From Flagellimonas_B algarum (lineage in GTDB: Bacteria > Bacteroidota > Bacteroidia > Flavobacteriales > Flavobacteriaceae), in NCBI RefSeq assembly GCF_040513375.1, contig NZ_JBEVTG010000002.1, positions 682,001 to 746,000 of the forward strand: 64,000 bases of DNA. The letters are read 5' to 3'. The notes under the pieces are model-generated. The model saw nothing but the letters and a program-made list of their open reading frames with translations. It had not been told where the DNA came from and made no database searches. The translations under genes and the position numbers were made by a program. Shown piece by piece: positions 33,807-43,900 of the stretch; within the stretch, counting starts at the first letter, position 1, and every line of letters begins with the position of its first letter.

Positions 33807-35021
33807 ATGCGCCTACACCGAAATTTGGTATTCGCCGTTATCGATGCCCTGCACCTGATCTGCAATGAGAATGAATATGCCGACAAGGTCATTGAAAAAG
33901 TATTGAAATACGATAAACGCTGGGGCGCCCGTGATCGGGGTTTTATCGCCGAAACCACCTATGACATCATCCGATGGAAACGGCTCTACAGTGAAATCGC
34001 CGAAGTCAACACCCCTTATTCACGACCGGACCTCTTTCGGCTGTTCGCCGTTTGGGCCGTTTTGAAGGGTATCGGCATTCCTGATTGGAAGCAATTCGAA
34101 AATACCCCTGAACGCAGGATCAAAGGCAAGTTCGACGCCCTATCGAAAATCAGGAAAATACGGGAGTCCTATCCCGATTGGATCGATGATCGTGCCGTCG
34201 AAGCCCTGGGCGAAACGCTTTGGACCGAAGAAAGCAAAGCCCTGAACCGACAGGCCGAGGTCATTCTGCGGACGAACACCCTAAAAACAGATCGAAAACG
34301 CTTGCAGCAGGCTTTGGAACAGGAAGAAATCGCCACGGAAGCCTTGGCAACGCATCCAGATGCCCTTAAACTGGTGCAGCGCAAAAACGTTTTTCCTACC
34401 CAGGCCTTCAAAGAAGGCTGGTTCGAAGTGCAAGACGCCTCTTCGCAACTTGTCGCTGCCTATTTGGACGTAAAACCGGGTCAACGGGTCGTGGATGCCT
34501 GTGCGGGCGCTGGCGGAAAAACCTTGCACCTGGCCGCTTTGATGGAAAACAAAGGGCAGCTCATCGCCATGGATATTTATGAGAGCAAGCTCAAAAAAAT
34601 GAAGGTTAGGGCCCGTCGCAACGGGGTACATAATATGGAGACCCGCTTGATCGCCAACTCCAAAGTAATCAAAAAGCTGCATGGTAAAGCCGATCGTTTG
34701 CTCTTGGACGCCCCTTGTTCGGGTCTTGGGGTCATTCGAAGGAATCCGGATAGCAAGTGGAAATTACAGCCCGAATTCCTGGAGCGTATCAAGGGGGTGC
34801 AGCAACAAATCCTGCAAGACTATTCGAAAATGGTCAAACCCGGAGGTAAGATGGTCTATGCGACCTGTTCCATCCTACCCGAGGAAAACGATATGCAGAT
34901 CGAACGATTCTTGGCCTCCGAATCGGGCAAAGACTTCGTTTTTACACACGACCAAAAGGTTTTCGCTTCCACTTCAGGCTACGATGGCTTTTATATGGCC
35001 TTACTGCAACGAAAGTCATAG
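33807..35021 (+). CDS. RsmB/NOP2-type (cytosine-5) RNA methyltransferase
   Basis: The 404-residue protein has an N-terminal NusB-like/RsmB accessory part, then a SAM-binding domain: VDACAGAGGKTLHLAALM, AMDIYESKL and LLDAPCSGLGVIRRNPDSKW. The last holds the conserved PC motif, and YATCSILPEEN holds the catalytic TC motif. Both cysteines of m5C methyltransferases are present. The likely target is 16S rRNA near C967 (RsmB), but NOL1/NOP2 paralogues cannot be excluded. The frame is open to 33726, but that stretch contains a terminator, so ATG 33807 is used. Confidence 0.88.
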   Translation: MRLHRNLVFAVIDALHLICNENEYADKVIEKVLKYDKRWGARDRGFIAETTYDIIRWKRLYSEIAEVNTPYSRPDLFRLFAVWAVLKGIGIPDWKQFENTPERRIKGKFDALSKIRKIRESYPDWIDDRAVEALGETLWTEESKALNRQAEVILRTNTLKTDRKRLQQALEQEEIATEALATHPDALKLVQRKNVFPTQAFKEGWFEVQDASSQLVAAYLDVKPGQRVVDACAGAGGKTLHLAALMENKGQLIAMDIYESKLKKMKVRARRNGVHNMETRLIANSKVIKKLHGKADRLLLDAPCSGLGVIRRNPDSKWKLQPEFLERIKGVQQQILQDYSKMVKPGGKMVYATCSILPEENDMQIERFLASESGKDFVFTHDQKVFASTSGYDGFYMALLQRKS

Positions 35022-35047
35022 TTATTTGATTTATGTAACTTTACCCT

Positions 35048-35956
35048 ATGCAAAAGAGGGTGTCCATTGAAGAATTTTACGAGTCGTCGCTACACTACGT
35101 TCCTGAAAGTGTACGAACCGGCATCGGCCACTTCAACGTTTTCAAATTGGACGAGTTCGCTTGCAAGAAACCGAAACCCATGCCCTTCAATCGTAGGGAT
35201 TATTTCAAAATCAGTCTGGTCAAGGGCAAAAGCAAGGTACACTATGCCGATAAGACGGTCACTGTCGATCGGCAGGTGCTGGTTTTTTCAAATCCCCAGA
35301 TCCCGTATAATTGGGAACGCATTGATGATCAGTTGACCGGCTACTTCTGTGTCTTTACGGAATCCTTCTTCCATCAATACGGCAACCTCTTGGAATATCC
35401 CATATTCCAACCCAACGGCAACCCGGTATTTCCGCTATCCGATGCGCAAATGGCCACAGTAGTGCCCTTATACGAACGTATGTTCACCGAAATCGGCTCG
35501 GATTATCCGTACAAGTACGATTTGCTGCGCAACCTGGCCCATGAACTGATCCACATCGGTTTGAAAATGCAGCCCGCTGAAAACACCCTCCCTACCCATT
35601 CGAATGCTTCCGAACGTATTTCCGGATTGTTTATGGAATTGCTCGAGCGCCAGTTTCCCATCGAAAGCCCGCTGCAACGCATGCGACTTCGGTCTCCCTC
35701 TGATTTTGCCACCCAACTCAGCGTACATGTGAACCATTTGAATCGGGCGCTCAAAGAGACCAATCAGAAAAGCACTTCGACCCAAATCGCCGAACGGGTG
35801 GTCCAAGAGGCCAAAATCTTGATCCGTCATACGAATTGGGATATTTCGGAAATCGCATATTCGCTAGGGTTTGAAGAGACCGCCCATTTTTCGAACTTCT
35901 TTAAAAAACATACCCGTTCCTCACCTACAAAATTCAGGAATAGTCCTATTGTTTGA
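35048..35956 (+). CDS. AraC family transcriptional regulator
   Basis: A 302-residue regulator with a cupin-like N-terminal sensing part (YFKISLVKGKSKVHYADKTVTVDRQVLVFSNPQIPYNWE, by position 50-90) and two C-terminal helix-turn-helix units. The second is clear: WDISEIAYSLGFEETAHFSNFFKKHTRSSPTKFR (by position 265-298). The inducer is unknown. It is followed by an SDR gene in the same direction after 82 bases, a common regulator/target layout. A 6-bp inverted repeat lies between them. Confidence 0.9.
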   Translation: MQKRVSIEEFYESSLHYVPESVRTGIGHFNVFKLDEFACKKPKPMPFNRRDYFKISLVKGKSKVHYADKTVTVDRQVLVFSNPQIPYNWERIDDQLTGYFCVFTESFFHQYGNLLEYPIFQPNGNPVFPLSDAQMATVVPLYERMFTEIGSDYPYKYDLLRNLAHELIHIGLKMQPAENTLPTHSNASERISGLFMELLERQFPIESPLQRMRLRSPSDFATQLSVHVNHLNRALKETNQKSTSTQIAERVVQEAKILIRHTNWDISEIAYSLGFEETAHFSNFFKKHTRSSPTKFRNSPIV

Positions 35957-35978
35957 TTTTTGCAAGTCATCGCTTGTT

Positions 35979-36003
35979 GCGTACAACTGAAAAGCCCGTA
36001 CGC
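35979..36003. promoter_or_regulatory. Inverted repeat between the AraC and SDR genes
   Basis: GCGTAC, 13 bases, GTACGC. It lies just upstream of a -7-like GATCTTTG (36009-36016) for the SDR gene, where an activator or repressor could bind. There is no T-run, so it is not a terminator. Confidence 0.35.
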
Positions 36004-36038
36004 GATTCGATCTTTGTGGAAACAAAAATCAAAACAGT

Positions 36039-36800
36039 ATGGAAACGAAAAAAATAGCATTGGTTACCGGAGGTAGTCGGGGCCTCGGAAAAGACATGGC
36101 CCTAAATTTGGCACAAAAAGGACTGGGTGTCGTACTTACCTATCAGTCGAATAAAAGCGCGGCCGACGCTACGGTTGCCGAAATTTCAGCTTTGGGCGGA
36201 TCTGCAATCGCACTTCCACTGGATGCCAGGGATGTGAAATCGTTCAGTCAATTCAGTGAACGCCTGCGACATACCTTAGGCGAAACCTTCGACCTACCGA
36301 AGTTCGACTACTTGATCAACAATGCGGGTTTTGGCTACCACGGTTCGGTGCAAGACACCACCGAAGCAGCTTTCGACGACTTGATAAACGTCCATTTCAA
36401 AGGGGTCTATTTCTTGACCCAATCCCTACTCCCACATATGAACGATGGAGGGGGTATTGTCAACATTTCCAGCGGGCTGGCGCGATTCTCATTCCCGGGG
36501 TATTCAGCCTATGCGGCCATGAAAGGGGCCATCGAGGTATATACCCGGTACCTGGCTAAAGAGTTGGGAGATCGGCGTATCAAAGCCAATACCGTTGCAC
36601 CTGGGGCCATCAATACCGATTTCAACAAAGAGCGGTTCCAAGAAACCCCGCAGGTCGTTGATATGATCGCCTCATTGACCGCGCTGGGGCGGGTTGGCGA
36701 AGCTACCGACATCGGCGCGATTGTGGCTTTTTTATGTACCGATGATGCCGCTTGGGTCAACGGTCAGCGCATCGAAGCATCGGGCGGCATGTTCGTATGA
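36039..36800 (+). CDS. Short-chain dehydrogenase/reductase (SDR)
   Basis: A 253-residue classical SDR: NAD(P)-binding VTGGSRGLGKD, NNAGFG, catalytic serine in NISSGLARFSFPG and the YAAMK Tyr-Lys pair. The C-terminal end WVNGQRIEASGGMFV is of the FabG-like type. It is an oxidoreductase acting on an unknown alcohol or carbonyl. Position next to an AraC-type regulator suggests inducible expression. It is followed at once by a terminator. Confidence 0.9.
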   Translation: METKKIALVTGGSRGLGKDMALNLAQKGLGVVLTYQSNKSAADATVAEISALGGSAIALPLDARDVKSFSQFSERLRHTLGETFDLPKFDYLINNAGFGYHGSVQDTTEAAFDDLINVHFKGVYFLTQSLLPHMNDGGGIVNISSGLARFSFPGYSAYAAMKGAIEVYTRYLAKELGDRRIKANTVAPGAINTDFNKERFQETPQVVDMIASLTALGRVGEATDIGAIVAFLCTDDAAWVNGQRIEASGGMFV

Positions 36801-36805
36801 TAAGC

Positions 36806-36833
36806 AAAGCCCCGAATCGGGGCTTTTTTTTTT
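36806..36833 (+). terminator. Intrinsic terminator
   Basis: The stem AAAGCCCCG / CGGGGCTTT with a three-base loop and ten T, 6 bases after the SDR stop. Confidence 0.9.
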
Positions 36834-36917
36834 GAATTGTCGTAATGTTGGGGTACTTCCTTTATTTTATGTCTTGCCTGTCGTATTTTTAGCAACGAAC
36901 ATTTAGCCCACTTCAAC

Positions 36918-38567
36918 ATGAAGAACATCTATGACCTTAAAAACCTCAAAGGGGACCTGACCGGCGGGTTGGTTGCCGGAATCGTCGCCTTACCCCTTGC
37001 CTTGGCGTTCGGGGTTCAATCCGGAATGGGAGCGGCAGCAGGGCTCTATGGGGCCATCGCCGTCGGTATTTTCGCCGCCCTCTTCGGAGGTACCCAGACC
37101 CAGGCTAGTGGACCTACCGGACCGATGACCGTGGTCTCGGCCGCCTTGGTGGCCGCTGCGATTCAAATGAATAGCGGACTGGACAACGCCATGGGGATTA
37201 TTTTGGTCACTTTCTTGTTGGGGGGTTTGTTTCAAGTGGTATTCGGGTTGTTGAATATCGCCGGATATGTAAAATATTTTCCCTACCCCGTGGTTTCAGG
37301 CTTTATGAGCGGGGTCGGACTCATCATTATCATCTTACAACTTTTTCCCTTGGTCGGGCTTTCGTCGCCGAAGTCGACCGTAGCCGTGTTGAAGGACATC
37401 GGCTTGATGTTCACCGATGGGAATTGGTATGCTTTGGGACTGGGGGTATTGACCATCATCGTATATTATGTTTTCCCTAAAATCACCAAAGCGGTACCCA
37501 GCCCGTTGGTGGCCTTGGTGGTCGCTTCATTGGTGGCGTATTTCATGAAATTGGATGTGCCGGTCATCGGCGAAATTCCCGCAGGCCTTCCCTCCTTGCA
37601 GATCGGAACGTTTTGGCCCATTGATTCCAGTGCTTATGGATTGATCATTGAATATGCCATCGTTCTTGCCGTTTTAGGAAGTATCGATTCGTTATTGACT
37701 TCGGTCATCGCCGATAACATGACCAAAACAAAGCACAATAGTAACCGGGAATTGATCGGTCAAGGAATCGGAAACATGTTGGCCGCGGTCATCGGGGGAA
37801 TTCCGGGGGCCGGTGCCACCAAAGGTACCGTTGTCAATATCAATGCAGGGGGCAGGACCCGTTTGTCAGGCGCCATGCATGGACTCTTCTTGCTGACCGT
37901 ATTATTAGGCCTTGGAAAATTGGCCGCGCATATTCCATTATCCGTTTTGGCCGGACTGCTGATACCGATCGGCTTTAAAATCATTGATTTCAAAGGATTG
38001 AAACACTTGAAGGTCGTACCACGGGCCGATGCCATCGTTTTGATCATCGTTTTATTGATCACGACCTTCGGGAGCTTGATCAATGCCGTCGGGATCGGGG
38101 TGGCCCTTGCCTCATTGCTGTTTATGAAACAATCAAGTGACTTGGCCAAAAACGGGCTTGACGTTGGGCCGGTAGCGGATTTCGATGGGTCGAAACCCTG
38201 GCAAGACGAACTGGAGTTTTATGAGAAATACAAAGACAAGGTGATCATCAAGCACTTATATGGTCCGTTCTTTTTTGGTTTTACCTCCCATTTCAAAGAC
38301 GAGATCAAAAGCCTACAGAACGACATCAAAGCCTTGATCATTCGAATGGACCGTGTTCCCTACATCGATCAATCGGGTCTTTATGCACTTGAAGAAGCGG
38401 TGTTCGATCTTCGAGCCCAGGATATTGAAGTCATCGTCACCGGATTGAAAGAACAGCCCCGTGACCAGCTACAGGCGATTGATTTGATCGATGACCTCAT
38501 TCCCCATGAAGATATTTTCGATACGGTCGATGAAGCCTTTACCTATTTGCGGAGCAAATTGGATTGA
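36918..38567 (+). CDS. SulP family anion transporter
   Basis: The 549-residue membrane protein begins with the SulP start (GGLVAGIVALPLALAFGVQSG) and has the GPTGPMTV motif near residue 70. About 14 membrane segments follow, with the family segment GAGATKGTVVNINAGGRTRLSG (by position about 290-315). A C-terminal STAS domain is present from about residue 435 (DRVPYIDQSGLYALEEAV). SulP proteins carry sulfate, bicarbonate or other anions. There is no carbonic anhydrase gene beside it, so I cannot choose the substrate. Confidence 0.88.
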   Translation: MKNIYDLKNLKGDLTGGLVAGIVALPLALAFGVQSGMGAAAGLYGAIAVGIFAALFGGTQTQASGPTGPMTVVSAALVAAAIQMNSGLDNAMGIILVTFLLGGLFQVVFGLLNIAGYVKYFPYPVVSGFMSGVGLIIIILQLFPLVGLSSPKSTVAVLKDIGLMFTDGNWYALGLGVLTIIVYYVFPKITKAVPSPLVALVVASLVAYFMKLDVPVIGEIPAGLPSLQIGTFWPIDSSAYGLIIEYAIVLAVLGSIDSLLTSVIADNMTKTKHNSNRELIGQGIGNMLAAVIGGIPGAGATKGTVVNINAGGRTRLSGAMHGLFLLTVLLGLGKLAAHIPLSVLAGLLIPIGFKIIDFKGLKHLKVVPRADAIVLIIVLLITTFGSLINAVGIGVALASLLFMKQSSDLAKNGLDVGPVADFDGSKPWQDELEFYEKYKDKVIIKHLYGPFFFGFTSHFKDEIKSLQNDIKALIIRMDRVPYIDQSGLYALEEAVFDLRAQDIEVIVTGLKEQPRDQLQAIDLIDDLIPHEDIFDTVDEAFTYLRSKLD

Positions 38568-38581
38568 TCGCCCCCTCAGGG

Positions 38582-38605
38582 ATTGACCTTAGGGATTCGG
38601 TCAAT
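38582..38605. repeat. Inverted repeat upstream of the DUF5916 gene
   Basis: ATTGACC, 10 bases, GGTCAAT, 14 bases after the SulP stop and without a T-run. Possible operator for the DUF5916 gene or a weak terminator. Confidence 0.3.
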
Positions 38606-38637
38606 GTGGACAAGCAAAGCCATCGGTCGATATTGCG

Positions 38638-38645
38638 TATTTTTG
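38638..38645 (+). promoter_or_regulatory. Candidate -7 box for the DUF5916 gene
   Basis: TATTTTTG fits TAnnTTTG; it lies 54 bases before the preferred ATG at 38700. Confidence 0.4.
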
Positions 38646-38699
38646 GGATAAGCCAATCCACCATTGCAGACCAAAACAGCATTCATCGCCAACTCCTTC

Positions 38700-40865
38700 A
38701 TGCACTTTTTGCGCGTTGCCCTTGTGCTTTGCTTTTTTTACGCACCATCAATACTGGCACAAGACCAGGAGCGCCCCTCATTCGCTTCCGCAAGTTTACA
38801 AGGCACCTTGGATTTCGATGGCGCCTTAAACGAGGAAGCCTGGTCTTTGGCCCCGGTTTTGACCGATTTGAAAACAACCGTTCCCGTTGAAGGGGGGACA
38901 CCATCGCAACCGACCCGAATACAGGTCATCGCGAATGCCCGAAATGTCGTTATCGGGGTCCGATGCGATGACTCGGACCCCAATGGGATCATTCGTTTTT
39001 CAAAACTTAGGGATGCCGATATTTCGGAGGAAGACCATGTAAAAATCGTTATCGACCCCTTTCTCGACGGTCAATCGGGTTATATTTTCGCTGTCAACCC
39101 CTTGGCTGCCCGATATGACGCCTTGGTCTCGGATCGTGGGGAAGATGAAAATGACGATTGGGACGCCGTATGGGATGCAAAAACCCAGATTACCGAAACT
39201 GGCTGGACCGCCGAAATCGTGATTCCCATCCAAAGTATCGCATTTAAAAAAGGATTGTCAACTTGGGGGTTCAATGTAGAGCGACGGATCCAAAGAAACC
39301 TGGAAACCATTCGTTGGGCCAATGTGAAACGCGACCAATGGATCGCCCAAACCAGTCGCGCCGGACTGCTGACCGGTTTACCCAAATTCAACTATGGGGT
39401 AGGCACCAATATTCGTCCGTCATTGATCGCGAATGCCAATCAAACCGGTGCGAACGGTGCCATGGTGCTCGACCCGGACGTGAGCCTTGATGCCAACCAA
39501 CGCATCGGCCCCAACGTCTTGGCCACCTTTACCGTAAATACCGACTTTGGAGAGACCGAAGTCGATACCCGACAGACCAACCTCACGCGTTTTCCCTTGT
39601 TCTTTCCTGAAAAACGGACGTTTTTTCTCGAAGGTTCCGATATTTTCGAGTTTGGTTTCGGTACCGGTCGAAGTACCGTACTTCCTTTTTTCAGCCGACG
39701 TATCGGCCTTCGTGATAATGTACAGATACCCGTGGTCGCGGGTACCAAATTGAACGGTCGTATCGGCAAGACCGCTTTCGGGGCTTTGGGCATACGCACC
39801 AACGATTTCGATTTGGGGGATACCGGTTTCGACGCCACCAATATGGGAGTGGTACGGGTGCGACGAAATGTACTGAAGGAAAGTTCGGTGGGTCTCATCG
39901 CTTCATCCGGCGATCCATTGGGCCGTGACGGAAGTTGGATGACCGGAACGGACTTCACCTTCCAAACCACCCGTTTTAATGGGGATAAGAACTTTTTGGT
40001 CGGGGGTTGGGCCTTGTTTACGGATCGGGCCGACCTATCTGGAGATCGCTCCGCGGTCGGGTTTAAGATCGATTACCCCAATGACCGCTGGGATGCCGCC
40101 ATTACCTACGCCCGGATCGGGGAGGATTTCGACCCTTCTTTGGGCTTCGTGCCACGCCGTGGGGTCAATTTTTATCGTTTTGGTGGGGTGTTCGCCCCGC
40201 GACCCAAGGCGCCATGGTTGCGCCAAATGTTCCACCAGTTTTTCGTGACCTACGTCAATACCATTGCAGGACCTTGGCAATCGTACAGCGTCTTCACCGC
40301 ACCCATCAATTGGCGTCTGGAGAGCGGGGATCGCATCGAGGCCAACATACGGCCGGTCGGTGAGAATATCCTCGAGCCTTTCGAGATTTCAGATGGGGTT
40401 ACCATTCCGGTGGGTGAATACAACTTCATGCGGTATCGCTTAGAAGCCGAATTCGCTCGAAAACGACGATTGAGTGGGCAGGCGACCTGGTGGTTCGGCA
40501 GCTTTTATGAAGGTACACTCGATGAATTCGAATTGAGCTTGAACTGGAATCCGAGTGCCTTGTTGGCCTTCGAGTTCAATGGTTTGCACAATCGCGCCCG
40601 GCTCCCGTTCGGGGACTTCAACCAGACGCTTGCCGGACTAAGGGTGCGCTTCAATGTCAATTCCAATTTGCAGTTGAACAGCTACCTCCAATATGATACG
40701 GATAGCCGGATACTCGGCTTGAACGCACGTATCCATTGGATTTTCTCCCCATTGGGGGATGTATTCCTAGTTTTCAATAACAATACCTTCAACGGGATGA
40801 GTCAACCTTGGGAACTCCAAAACCGTCAGGTCCTTTTGAAAATCCGGTACAATTTCAGACTGTAA
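38700..40865 (+). CDS. DUF5916 outer-membrane protein with CBM9-like N-terminus
   Basis: The 721-residue protein has a signal peptide (MHFLRVALVLCFFYAPSILA). A family-9 carbohydrate-binding-like domain follows (about 25-210), with LDGALNEEAWSLAP-type sequence, DHVKIVIDPFLDGQSGYIFAVNP and GWTAEIVIPIQSIAF. The rest is the long DUF5916 beta barrel with FPLFFPEKRTFFLEGSDIFEFGFG (by position 300-325), ending in a typical outer-membrane strand (KIRYNFRL). The function is unknown. A TTG at 38664 would add twelve residues; ATG 38700 is preferred as it begins the signal peptide. Confidence 0.82.
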   Translation: MHFLRVALVLCFFYAPSILAQDQERPSFASASLQGTLDFDGALNEEAWSLAPVLTDLKTTVPVEGGTPSQPTRIQVIANARNVVIGVRCDDSDPNGIIRFSKLRDADISEEDHVKIVIDPFLDGQSGYIFAVNPLAARYDALVSDRGEDENDDWDAVWDAKTQITETGWTAEIVIPIQSIAFKKGLSTWGFNVERRIQRNLETIRWANVKRDQWIAQTSRAGLLTGLPKFNYGVGTNIRPSLIANANQTGANGAMVLDPDVSLDANQRIGPNVLATFTVNTDFGETEVDTRQTNLTRFPLFFPEKRTFFLEGSDIFEFGFGTGRSTVLPFFSRRIGLRDNVQIPVVAGTKLNGRIGKTAFGALGIRTNDFDLGDTGFDATNMGVVRVRRNVLKESSVGLIASSGDPLGRDGSWMTGTDFTFQTTRFNGDKNFLVGGWALFTDRADLSGDRSAVGFKIDYPNDRWDAAITYARIGEDFDPSLGFVPRRGVNFYRFGGVFAPRPKAPWLRQMFHQFFVTYVNTIAGPWQSYSVFTAPINWRLESGDRIEANIRPVGENILEPFEISDGVTIPVGEYNFMRYRLEAEFARKRRLSGQATWWFGSFYEGTLDEFELSLNWNPSALLAFEFNGLHNRARLPFGDFNQTLAGLRVRFNVNSNLQLNSYLQYDTDSRILGLNARIHWIFSPLGDVFLVFNNNTFNGMSQPWELQNRQVLLKIRYNFRL

Positions 40866-40938
40866 CATCACCGGATTCTTTCAACAACGACCGTTAACAA
40901 CTCCGCTTTCCATATCGGCTTTTTTCCTTGCTTTTTGC

Positions 40939-40946
40939 TAAATTTG
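40939..40946 (+). promoter_or_regulatory. Candidate -7 box of purL
   Basis: TAAATTTG, identical to the rpmE2 -7 box, 20 bases before the ATG at 40967. Confidence 0.5.
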
Positions 40947-40966
40947 CACTTTCCAAAATCAGCACA

Positions 40967-43900
40967 ATGATCCACTTTTTCGGAGACCCCTCGGCAAAGG
41001 TTTTCGCATTGCAGACTTCGCAACCCCTAAGTAGTGAAGACCAACAAAAACTGAGCTGGTTGTTCGGCAACCAAGATAAAATTGAATCGGCGTCCCTTGA
41101 CGCCTTTTTTGTTGGTCCGAGGGCTACCATGGTAACCCCATGGAGCACCAACGCCACCGAAATCACCCAGAACATGGGTATTGTTGGTATCGAACGCATC
41201 GAATCCTTTACCGCTGTCGATCGGGACACCACCCAATTCGACCCGATGTTGTTCCAAAAATACCCCGGGTTGGACCAAACTATTTTTACGATCGATATCG
41301 AACCCGAACCGATTTTGGATATTGATGATATCGCCGCTTACAACCAGCAAGAAGGGTTGGCCCTTAGTGCGGAAGAGGTGGATTACCTGGATCAGCTATC
41401 CGAACGTTTGGGACGAAAATTGACCGATTCCGAAGTATTCGGATTCAGCCAGGTCAACTCAGAGCACTGCCGTCATAAGATCTTTAACGGCACCTTTGTC
41501 ATCGACGGAAAGGAAATGCCGGGTTCTTTGTTCAAAATGATCAAAAAAACCTCGGAAGCGCATCCGAACGGTATCGTTTCGGCTTACAAGGACAACGTAG
41601 CCTTTATCAAGGGACCCAAGGTGGTCCAATTTGCCCCGAAACGAGCCGATATTCCTGATTTTTACGAAGAACGCCCCTTTGATTCGGTGTTGTCGTTAAA
41701 AGCGGAAACCCACAACTTTCCGACAACTGTCGAACCCTTCAATGGAGCGGCTACCGGATCGGGTGGTGAGATTCGGGATCGCCTGGCCGGAGGGCAAGGT
41801 AGTCTGCCATTGGCCGGTACTGCCGTATATATGACCTCCTATTCGCGTTTGGAGGATACCCGGCCCTGGGAAAAAACCTTTGAAGCCCGGAAGTGGCTCT
41901 ATCAGACCCCGTTGGATATCTTGATCAAAGCGAGTAATGGAGCATCCGATTTCGGAAATAAGTTCGGGCAACCTTTGATCACCGGTTCCGTATTGACCTT
42001 TGAACATCGCGAAGAGGCTGCCCGCCTAGGTTTCGACAAAGTGATCATGATGGCCGGTGGTATCGGGTACGCCAAAACCGAACAGGCATTGAAGAACAGT
42101 CCGAAGACCGGGAACAAGGTGGTTATCCTTGGTGGTGACAATTACCGCATCGGAATGGGCGGTGCGGCCGTTTCGAGTGCGGACACCGGTGAATTTGAGT
42201 CTGCGATTGAATTGAATGCCGTGCAACGCAGCAATCCGGAAATGCAGAAACGAGCGGCTAATGCCATTCGCGGCTTGGTCGAAGCCGATATGAACCCCAT
42301 TGTTTCCATTCACGATCATGGTGCCGGCGGGCATTTGAATTGCCTATCGGAATTGGTCGAGGAAACCGGGGGTAAAATCGATTTGGACAAGCTCCCCGTG
42401 GGTGACCCTACCCTTTCAGCCAAAGAAATCATCGGAAACGAGAGCCAAGAACGTATGGGCTTGGTCATTGCCGAAAACGATATGGCGCAATTGGAACGTA
42501 TCGCCGCTAGGGAGCGTTCTCCCATGTTCACTGTCGGCGAAGTGACAGGAGACCACCGCTTTACCTTCAGCAGCAGTTCTAAAGGGGATACGCCGATGGA
42601 TCTTGGTATGGACGATATGTTCGGAAGCTCTCCCAAAACGATCATGGAAGATCGGAAGTCGAACACGACCTTCCAGGATGCCCCCTATGAGTTGGCCCAT
42701 TTCCACGACTACTTGGAACAGCTGTTGCAATTGGAAGCCGTTGCTTGCAAAGACTGGCTGACCAACAAAGTTGATCGCTGTGTCGGAGGTCGCGTAGCCA
42801 AACAACAGTGCGCAGGCCCCTTGCAACTTCCGTTGAACAACTGTGGCGTGATGGCCCTTGATTTCAAAGGCAAGGAAGGACTGGCAACCAGTATTGGCCA
42901 TTCGCCGGTCTCTGGGCTTATCGACCCAAGCGCAGGAAGTCGAAACAGCATCGCCGAAGCCTTGACCAACATCATTTGGGCCCCCTTGGAAGAAGGATTG
43001 AAATCGGTTTCGCTATCGGCCAATTGGATGTGGCCCTGCAAAAATCCAGGTGAGGATGCGCGGCTGTATGAAGCGGTGCAGGCCTGTTCCGAATTCGCTA
43101 TTGAACTGGGTATCAACATCCCAACCGGGAAAGATTCGCTCAGTATGAAACAGAAATATCCCGACCAAGAGGTCATCGCCCCGGGTACGGTGATCATTTC
43201 GGCGGCCGGGCACTGTTCGGATTTGACGAAAGTGGTCGAACCGGTATTGCAAAAAGACGGGGGGTATATCTACTACCTCAACTTAAGCCGAGAAGCCCAT
43301 GAATTAGGAGGGTCGAGTTTTTACCAGGTGTTGAACGCAGTGGGCAGTACCGCACCTTCTATCGGCGACGCGGCCTATTTCAAAAAGGCCTTCAACATCA
43401 TACAACAAGAAATCAAAGCCGGGAATATCCATTCAGGTCACGACGTGGGCTCTGGCGGATTGATCACGACCCTTTTGGAACTCTGTTTTGCCGATAATGG
43501 CATCGGTGCCTCCATCGATCTTACCCCGATTGGTGAACCCGATAGTATGAAGGTATTATTCGCTGAAAACATCGGCATCGTCTTCCAAGGTGATGGTTGG
43601 GTCGAAGAACGTTTGCGTTCGCAAGGTTTGGACATCATCAAAATCGGCGATCCGAGAAACGGTTCCGAAATGACCATCAAAAACCATGGCGTGGAAATGG
43701 GATTGAACATCCCGTCGCTTCGTGATACCTGGTTTAAAACGTCCTATTTGTTAGACGACCAACAGACCGCGAAAGGGTTGGCCAAGGAACGGTTCTCGAA
43801 TTACAAAGAACAAGCGTTGACGTATCGCTTCCCGAAACGATTGGCACTGGATAGCCTTCCTAAAATCCCTAAAAAAGAGCGACCCAAAGCGGCCATCTTG

